64,000 nucleotides of DNA from positions 1 to 64,000 of the forward strand of contig JBAMJV010008004.1 of NCBI GenBank assembly GCA_037951105.1, read 5' to 3'. Made by a program: the position numbers and the translations under genes. Positions 59,901 to 64,000 of this stretch are shown one piece after another (the first letter of the stretch is position 1; the number at the start of each line of letters is the position of its first letter). The DNA comes from Echinarachnius parma. Its lineage: Eukaryota > Echinodermata > Echinoidea > Clypeasteroida > Echinarachniidae. The notes under the pieces are model-generated. The model saw nothing but the letters and a program-made list of their open reading frames with translations. It ran no database searches and was not told the DNA's origin.

Positions 59901-62900
59901 ACCCTAGGGCAGCCCCACGGCGCCCGCAAGACCACCGTACGCCGGACGTACGGTCGACGTGGAACCGTTCTACGCCATGGCTACGGCGAGTATAATTGCT
60001 TCGGCGACCGTGGAAATGAAAAAGAGTTATAACTTTTAGTTATAACTCTACGGCGACCCCTACGGCCTGTAAAATATACGGTTACGCCGTACGGGGACCC
60101 TGCGGCCACCGCAGATTTTCTGCGGCCGCCGCACGTTTCTCTCGATTTCGGGGGCGTACGACCGCCGTACGCTCGCCGTAGAGCAAATGTGACTGTAGCA
60201 TAAAACACAAGAGGTTTTTTTTTGGGCCCAAATAATTAAATGATTTGTTCAAAAAATAAAAAAAATGCTTACACTTTTTCAAAAATTATCAAAAGCGTTT
60301 TTTAAATAGTTGTTGATGATCTATCTACTTAATCATTATTTCAATAGAACATCACATGCATTTTTTGGTATGAAAAATGGTTGAAACCAATGCCTTTTTA
60401 TAAAGCGCCCTCTTGTGTTTTAATGGCTCTTTTTTAAATTATGATAACAGGTTTTTTACTTAGTCGTTTGTAATTGTGTATACCTTTCGAGCTTGGTGGA
60501 GTAATAACTTTTAGTTTATAATGTTACTGTCCAGGTTTGGTTACTAAAGTTCAGCCTTACCAAAACTGTACTACCCCTTTAATTTGTAGCGAGATAGCAT
60601 TAACATGTTATCTTGTCATTCCTGTCATTCCTTTTCACTTCATTTACACGTACAGGGTTTCTTTCGACGTACCCAGCGCCTGAAGCTAACGTATAAGCCG
60701 TGCCCCTACTGGGGCCAACCCGACGGGTGCATCATCAACATCGGGTCCAGGAACAAATGCCAGTACTGCAGATACCAGAAATGTCTTTCTCTTGGCATGT
60801 CATCGGAAGGTATTAATGTATACGTTGTGTTAATAACAACATTTAGTTTATGATAGGTATCTATATCATAACGTATTTTAATCATAATTATGGTATTTTG
60901 ATCATGTGGTTGCCTTTACTCAATGTTGTTATTGGTGGCTTTCCATAGTTTATAAGAGATGGAATCAACGCTAAAACAAACCTTTGACATAACAACATTG
61001 CCGGTTATAAAACCCTCTTTGGTTGAATATTCAAGACTTATTAAGCCAACAACCTAAATATTTCACCAATGATATCATCCTTGCATGGGCGTCGATCACG
61101 GGGGGGATCGGGGGGGAGGGGGGGGGGGGGGGGTGGATATATCCCCCAATATTTGAGGTGGGGGGGATGGCCTGTATTATTACCCCCTCCACCCCCCCCC
61201 CCCCAATTTTTGGGCTTCAGATTCTCATTAATAATGTGAACTTAGTACAATAGTCTTCTTTAAACCACATCTTGAGAGGGCTAAACTGCCCAAATCCAAA
61301 ATTGTGTGCTACGTGCAAACAATGCCTGTTGACTTTCGGTGTCATTCGTTTAAAAACTATTTTGTGTCCCCTCCGCCTATGCATCCTTGTTATTATTTCA
61401 CATCGTAAATAATGTTCACAATTAACATGATTAAATACAAAACGTAATGTTTGTCAAATATTTGTCAAATTTGGAGATAGCAATCAAACAACGTAATAAA
61501 AGACAGCATTATAAATGTGTTGTATACACTCTATTAATTACCATTGTATTTTAATCCCCCAGCTGTTCGGATGGGCCGGGTGCCGATCAAGGAGGTTCGA
61601 CGAATCAAACAGGAGCTGGATGAGGAGGCCAGCGAGTCGAACCCCAGCGAATGCGATCAGACCTTCATGTCGTACGTAGGCAACATGGCGGACAAGTTCA
61701 ACACCATGGTGTGTACCATCACCAAGCAGGATGTCGACAAGTTCTGGAAGAAATGCTCCTCGGTAAGTTGACCAGGTACTGTCGTAGTAAGTCCTGGAAC
61801 TGCGACGGTAATTCAGGTGCATAACAAAAGGATTGTTACAAGGGATCCAAATATTGTATACAACATTGTATTATGGTGTGAACCATCACCAAACTGGACG
61901 GCGACAAGTTCTGGAAGAAATAATATTCGGTAGGTAGACCAGGAATAAGGAACTTTGGTAGTAAGTCTGTCAGGTGTCTAATATAAATATTGGTTAAGTG
62001 TTGGCAGCTTGCTCAAGTTCTGAGTACCGACAAGTTCTAGAATAGAATTCTTTAGTAGGTCATGTATAGGTTGGCAAAGATAATTGGTTGTAAGTCCTAG
62101 GATCGCGCCGATAGTGTAGATGCATACAATTATAAACAAATACAAGTTCTTAAGAACTGTACTCCAGTAGTAAATTAAGTTGACCAGAACGGTAGTAGTA
62201 AGACCTGGACCCGGGGACCTGGAACAGCGCAGATAGTTCAGGTGCACAAAAAGAACAAGAACAAGTACATGTTCTGGAAGAATATAGTTCCTTGAAGGGT
62301 TGACCAGGTTTTTTTGTAAGTAAGCCCGGGTACTGCGCAAATAATTAATGTGCATACGAAACACGATCAAATAATATGTTTAAGGTTTGCCAGCAAGTTC
62401 TTGAAGAATGTCCTACTATTGGTTGACCAAGTAAGGCAAAAATTGCTAGAACAGGCAACATGATCCATGCATTGTGGTAGTTATTTTGGCCGTAGCTTGC
62501 CTTCGATGTTCATCTCGGGGTTCATCCGTTCCTATAATATTCCTTTCCCTGATTAATTTGTATAAAATATTTGTTTCCCTTCGCTTTCATCTCCAGCCTT
62601 TCAGGAGTTACATGCCGAACGGTTCGTTTATCGTCGATGGGATGCAGCTGGACCTCGAGGGTCCACCCCGCGAGATCACCAGCCGGGCGGAGATGGCCAA
62701 ACAGTGCTTCGTCAGTATGGAGGTGACCATCGAGAAATTCGCGGCGTACGCCAAGGAGCAGGATGAGTTTCGGCGGCTATCGGCGGCGGACCAGCTGATC
62801 TTGTTCAAGGGCGCCGCCCTGGAGGTGTGCGCCGTGCTCAGCGCGGGAAGATACTACCACGGTGTCTACAGGTAGGAACTAATTATGTGTAGAAAAGCTT

Positions 62901-63866
62901 TGCAAATGTTTAACCTACTGTATAATGGTCAAAGGTCGATTATGCTATAAATATCCATTTTTTATGTTGGTATCGCTAATCAAAGTTTAACTTGGATTAT
63001 AAGGTTTCACTAATTTTGCCGCCCTTTTAAAGAGAAGTAGTTACCCCAGTATCGAAGACCACACCCTCACTGTTGGTAGGCAAATGTGTTAATGCCACGA
63101 GCGAGAGAAGACCCATCACCCTCTAATGACACTTACACCATCCCCTCCTTGCTCCTGTCTATAATGTGTTCAGATTAAACTGGCAAAGATTTTCAGATAA
63201 GTTCTTTTGTTCAGCGCAGGTGAGTAAAAAGTTCATCTCCAGACCTGAATAAAAAAAGAAACTTAACAAAACAAAAGAAGCACAGTTCAAGATCTACATC
63301 AGCTAGTTCCCAGATTTCCCGAGATCAACATAAATGTACCAGCACGTGACGTGGCTGAGAACTCTTCGTATGAAAGGATCTCCATGTACATCAAGGCGGT
63401 AAAGTTCTTCTAATCGTACCCGATTAATAATCATTTCCAACAATTCAACATGTACAGCTATCAAATATACAACATCCATGATTATTTGTATGATTGGGTG
63501 ATAAATTCTTTCTACCCGATTTCATTCCCGACTTCTGTTTGTCCAGATTTCCAGAGATCAACACGTACATCCTGAGGAGATTATGTTCTATCGACTCTCC
63601 AAGTTGCCAACAATTCAACATGTTCAACCTCAAATATACAATGTCCAAAATTTGTATGATTCGTGATAAATTATTTCCACCCGAATTTTGTATGTCTAGA
63701 TTTCCTGAGATAAACACGTATATCCGACGCGATGTGGCTGAAAACTCCCCATTTGGGAAAGTCACCACATACATCGACGAGATGATGTTCTACGAGATGT
63801 TCAACAGACTAGACATATCGGAACTGGAGAGGGCGGTCTACTGCACCTTTCTGCTTTTTACACCAG
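44669..63866 (+). CDS. NR1-type (PPAR-like) nuclear receptor gene, 3' end beyond window
   Basis: Coding exons: 44669-44929 (ATG 44673), 46690-46832, 56659-56735, 60656-60809, 61563-61762, 62597-62871 and 63700-63866. All are GT-AG and join in phase. The product is a ligand-regulated transcription factor type: A/B region, C4 zinc-finger DNA-binding domain ([41 protein letters not shown]), hinge ([14 protein letters not shown]) and the first part of a ligand-binding domain ([17 protein letters not shown]). The DBD resembles PPAR and NR1 relatives, but the second finger has eight residues between its first two cysteines, unlike five in most receptors and three in PPARs. Helices 10-12 lie outside the window. 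The ligand is unknown. A divergent invertebrate NR1 subgroup is likely. Confidence 0.9.
44930..46290 (+). repeat. Decayed tandem copies of receptor exon 1 edge
   Basis: The exon end and donor (ACAGTATGCAG then GTAGCTAT) recur as GTAGTATTCAG-GTAACTAT near 45166, TCAGTATACAG-GTAACCAT near 45363, CCAGTATGCAT-GTAACTAT near 45517 and CCAGTATCCAA-GTAACTAT near 45913. Each unit of about 155-230 bp also carries TTGATTTTGTTACGCGTGAAG and ATTGTATCTCAAGGGACA. At least two copies keep a usable-looking GT donor, but the exon part has lost its frame. Confidence 0.85.
45945..46110. mobile_element. Miniature element D with long inverted ends
   Basis: 166 bp, beginning GGGCCCTGTTGCAGAAAGAG with an inverted right end. 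The arms match over about 60 bp (includes ACAATCGATTGTAAGTT). It is inserted in one unit of the exon-1 edge array. Confidence 0.85.
46297..46480. mobile_element. G/C-tract element E, copy 4
   Basis: CAGGGGCCGCTGAACC at the left and CTTTCCGCGGCCCCTG at the right, G-tracts on one side and a C-tract on the other. Imperfect flanking repeat TGTT. Confidence 0.6.
46690..46832 (+). CDS. Receptor exon 2 (basic hinge-like A/B exon)
   Basis: Acceptor ATTGCAG, donor GTACTT. It completes AGG from exon 1 and ends in phase 1. Very basic: [19 protein letters not shown], a possible nuclear localisation signal ahead of the DNA-binding domain. A G-family element begins 21 bp after the donor. Confidence 0.8.
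46854..47210 (+). mobile_element. Family G, copy 4
   Basis: TTAAAGTAACATTGTCCAAAT to GTTACTAGATCCCTTCAAC. Interior matches family G (TGACATTTTCACACATTACT). It lies in receptor intron 2, adjacent to the donor. Confidence 0.75.
47347..48332. mobile_element. Element C with 21-bp perfect inverted ends
   Basis: 47347-47367 and 48312-48332 are exact inverted repeats beginning GACCGGCTCTGGCAAAACCA. A complete family A element (47533-48102) is inserted inside it. Confidence 0.85.
47533..48102 (-). mobile_element. Family A, copy 4 (nested in C)
   Basis: TTAAAGGGATAGTTGAGTTC to CCAAAACTCAACTATCACTTTAA, 570 bp, with all family blocks in order. It is the cleanest family A copy in the window. Confidence 0.85.
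48590..48666 (+). pseudogene. Decayed copy of receptor exon 2 3' edge
   Basis: GTGGCTCAAGATGAATCGGT then CTACTACG followed by GTAAGT closely matches the live exon end (GGCTCAAGATGAACCGG, CTACTCAG, GTACTT). The donor here is stronger than that of the real exon. No acceptor or frame upstream makes it a full exon. A weaker third copy may lie near 49045-49080. Confidence 0.75.
49283..49345 (+). mobile_element. tRNA-derived SINE head
   Basis: GAGCACCAATCTAGC, AGGAGGTCTCGGGTTCGATT: the same blocks as the SINE head at 16226-16320 (opposite strand). Followed by unrelated sequence. Confidence 0.6.
50157..50520 (-). mobile_element. Family G, copy 5
   Basis: TTAAATGGATCGAGTAACTG to TTTGGACAATGTTACTATA; interior TGATCTGAAATGTCCACTGAG is shared with copy 3. 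Confidence 0.7.
50560..52590 (+). mobile_element. Non-LTR retrotransposon, broken (Jockey/CR1-type)
   Basis: A 5'-truncated endonuclease part (50600-51093; DFNLADIDW and SDHDAV motifs) is joined directly to a reverse transcriptase part (from about 51100), so the endonuclease C-terminus and linker are deleted. RT motifs: [35 protein letters not shown] and FADDCL (about 51706-51725). The frame changes just after FADD near 51730. The C-terminal part then stays open to 52510 ([31 protein letters not shown]). It ends near a short GTA repeat (52575-52585). Inactive. It lies in receptor intron 2. Confidence 0.85.
53582..53938 (+). mobile_element. Complete tRNA-derived SINE with ATT tail
   Basis: The head has a tRNA-like A-box (TTGGTAGAGCGCGCG) and B-box (GGGTTCGAACCC). 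The body has GGCAAGACAATTCATCC and CTACCCAGGTGTATAAATGG, a type common in marine invertebrates. The 3' end is AAGCGCTATATAAAAATTGG followed by ATT repeats. That 3' end resembles the end of the nearby LINE at 54290-55850. Confidence 0.85.
54290..55850 (+). mobile_element. Non-LTR retrotransposon, broken (CR1/L2/Rex-like)
   Basis: RT fragments in several frames: [14 protein letters not shown] (near 54370), [18 protein letters not shown] (near 54740) and CYADDTQY (near 54850). Stops and frameshifts precede an open frame of 260 codons (54914-55696) with [31 protein letters not shown] and [14 protein letters not shown], the classic C-terminus of these elements. The tail is GCGCTATACAAATG then ATT repeats. 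It is 5'-truncated and inactive. Confidence 0.85.
56125..56162. repeat. 38-nt perfect hairpin
   Basis: GGACAGTATGTTGCCCA, four-base loop ACAC, then its exact complement. It is within intron 2, beside further TTGGGCAA/TTGCCCA motifs at 56110-56290. Confidence 0.85.
56300..56500 (+). pseudogene. Decayed copy of receptor DBD exon 3 edge
   Basis: This stretch matches 56500-56705 unit for unit: CAGAAAGGACAATAA, ACATGCATATC, TTTTGTTCAATG, AGATATCATC, GGGGACAAG and GTCGGGTAT. The exon part carries substitutions and indels that remove the cysteines, and the acceptor is GGAG rather than GCAG. Spacing is about 205 bp. Confidence 0.85.
56659..56735 (+). CDS. Receptor exon 3 (first zinc finger)
   Basis: Acceptor TTCAATGCAG, donor GTAAGT. 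It encodes [15 protein letters not shown] and CEGCK: the four cysteines of finger I and the start of the P-box. Phase joins to GFFRRT in the next exon. The intron position between the fingers is a common one in this family. Confidence 0.95.
57777..58303 (+). mobile_element. Family A, copy 5
   Basis: TTAAAGTTATACTACAG to AACTGTACTTTCCCTTTAA. Contains GAGGGCGCTTCAATAAG and GCGCCCTCTTGTGTTTTAAC, used here as the empty-site reference for the Harbinger-like insertion in copy 6. Confidence 0.8.
58832..60200. mobile_element. PIF/Harbinger-like GC-rich non-autonomous element
   Basis: 1,369 bp. The ends TACCTCAGTCACATTTG and CAAATGTGACTGTAGCA are inverted. It is flanked by TAA (58829-58831 and 60201-60203). 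Removing it plus one TAA restores GCCGTTAAAACACAAG, exactly as in family A copy 5, so this is a true 3-bp target duplication. Three-base TWA duplications are the PIF/Harbinger hallmark. The interior is far more GC-rich than its surroundings and full of GCCGTACGG motifs. Confidence 0.8.
59447..59893 (+). CDS. Frame inside the Harbinger-like element, unknown product
   Basis: A 148-codon frame. The ATG at 59531 starts a plausible protein beginning [17 protein letters not shown], followed by an acidic stretch ([16 protein letters not shown]). The C-terminal half is arginine- and proline-rich and mirrors the CCGTACGG repeats, so it may be non-coding. Not a recognised transposase or DNA-binding domain. 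It might be a remnant of the element's second protein or a captured host segment. Confidence 0.25.
   Translation: MPSTTNNTNIHTSGNFARNCTTVNTFCTMPPKNREKGKGGKAKKKTNPVPEEEQPSAEEVETQDHEPGTLEDEDESPALPRGPYGWREASLREPCVVLALPAGCDTHRKAPHRTGTVRPPYGARKAALRRPYNSCGRRNLLGICKSQK
60656..60809 (+). CDS. Receptor exon 4 (second zinc finger)
   Basis: Acceptor TTTACACGTACAG, donor GTATTA. It encodes [16 protein letters not shown] to [10 protein letters not shown]. Finger II is C-x8-C-x9-C-x2-C, with PYWGQPDG in the D-box instead of the usual five residues. Ends in phase 1. Confidence 0.95.
61084..61215. repeat. G- and C-tracts (E-like)
   Basis: G-tracts near 61097-61132 and C-tracts near 61191-61204 around a short spacer. 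Similar to the E family interior, but the ends are not clear. Confidence 0.5.
61563..61762 (+). CDS. Receptor exon 5 (hinge)
   Basis: Acceptor AATCCCCCAG, donor GTAAGT. It completes GCT and continues [20 protein letters not shown], the C-terminal extension of the DBD and hinge, then an acidic stretch and [16 protein letters not shown]. Ends on a full codon. Confidence 0.9.
61763..62440 (+). repeat. Decayed tandem copies of receptor exon 5 3' edge
   Basis: The live junction (GACAAGTTCTGGAAGAAATG, CTCCTCG, GTAAGTTGACCAGG) recurs in decayed form with junctions near 61929, 62054, 62172, 62295 and 62421, spacing about 117-167 bp. Each copy keeps part of ACAAGTTCTGGAAGAA, GTTGACCAGG and AGTAAGTCCTGG...CTGCG...TTCAGGTGCAT. 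Frames are lost. Confidence 0.85.
62597..62871 (+). CDS. Receptor exon 6 (ligand-binding domain, helices 1-5)
   Basis: Acceptor TTTCATCTCCAG, donor GTAGGA. Begins [11 protein letters not shown] and includes the NR signature [17 protein letters not shown], then [12 protein letters not shown]. Ends in phase 2. Markedly GC-richer than the surrounding introns. Confidence 0.92.
63314..63420 (+). pseudogene. Decayed copy of receptor exon 7 (first)
   Basis: After CCCAG the sequence reads FPEININ, then a DVAENSS-like stretch, a MYIKAVKFF stretch and a stop. It matches the start of the live exon ([19 protein letters not shown]) but is truncated by the stop. Confidence 0.8.
63547..63699 (+). pseudogene. 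Second copy of receptor exon 7 start, open and in frame
   Basis: It follows TTTGTCCAG and reads [13 protein letters not shown], then unrelated sequence (about 51 codons) straight into the live exon without a stop. It is a tandem copy 153 bp upstream of the real acceptor. Use of this acceptor would lengthen the exon by 51 codons in frame. Probably decayed, but alternative splicing is possible. Confidence 0.7.
63700..63866 (+). CDS. Receptor exon 7 (ligand-binding domain, middle helices)
   Basis: Acceptor GTATGTCTAG, donor GTAATA. It completes AGA and reads [19 protein letters not shown], then [20 protein letters not shown], consistent with LBD helices 6-9. Ends in phase 1. The remaining helices, including the activation helix, are beyond 64000. 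Confidence 0.9.
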
Positions 63867-64000
63867 GTAATAATGGTTGGACACTTATTTCAGTTCTGTG
63901 GATAATATTAATATTTTAGACCTTGTTCATAACAGCTTGATATTGATTAAGGTCAGTGTTGTTTGTGAATGATAGGACATCACGTTTGCATGAAACTGTT

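Larger units (their letters stand above)
58424..60582 (+). mobile_element. Family A, copy 6, with internal palindrome and Harbinger-like insert
   Basis: Outer ends TTAAAGGGGTAGTTTAG and CTGTACTACCCCTTTAA. The interior is rearranged: 58649-58728 is repeated inverted at 58767-58831 and, after the insert, 60201-60215. The rest of family A follows to 60582. Confidence 0.8.

Noticed and set aside
63494-63919. 141-codon frame as a separate gene
   Set aside because: It is the receptor exon 7 with its upstream tandem copy and flanking intron.

Overview
The window is eukaryotic nuclear DNA: intron-rich, AT-rich and packed with transposon fragments. Gene content suggests a marine invertebrate. A SAMD9-type innate-immunity gene, a syntaxin-17 gene and an NR1-type nuclear receptor occur together with tRNA-derived SINEs ending in ATT repeats and many TTAA-flanked miniature transposons. 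An echinoderm or other non-vertebrate deuterostome is my best guess; a lophotrochozoan cannot be excluded.

Three protein genes are supported, each by splice sites, matching exon phases and family motifs. (1) A SAMD9/SAMD9L-like gene, plus strand, 4780-11075. It has a TRADD-N-like region over two exons, one SAM domain on a third exon, and a large last exon with a second SAM domain, a P-loop NTPase, a TPR-like region and the SAMD9-type C-terminus. The first coding exon was not found. (2) Syntaxin-17, the autophagosomal Qa-SNARE, minus strand, 24130-19773, in six coding exons, with one apparent frameshift in exon 3. (3) An NR1/PPAR-like nuclear receptor, plus strand, 44669 to beyond the window end, with seven coding exons visible: N-terminal region, hinge-like basic exon, two DNA-binding-domain exons and three ligand-binding-domain exons. 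The genes share no operon-like organisation. They are separated, and their introns filled, by repeats.

Repeat layout: a 3.7-kb element with long inverted arms (641-4400); miniature elements whose ends carry TTAA (called A, B, F, G, J, K, L here); a hAT-like G/C-tract family (E); a TA-flanked element (M); a PIF/Harbinger-like 1.37-kb GC-rich element with an exact 3-bp target duplication; three broken non-LTR retrotransposons (25930-26777, 50560-52590, 54290-55850); and several tRNA-headed SINEs. Elements are often nested.

The most unusual structural signal is that at least nine exons, in all three genes, are flanked by decayed tandem copies of their own edge (one splice junction plus some exon and some intron, about 120-250 bp per unit, 2-6 copies). 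This is seen at SAMD9-like exon 3, syntaxin-17 exons 4, 5 and 6, and receptor exons 1, 2, 3, 5 and 7. The most interesting protein observation is that the SAMD9-like product appears to lack the AlbA_2 region of the human protein and instead carries a TRADD-N-like plus double-SAM front end.
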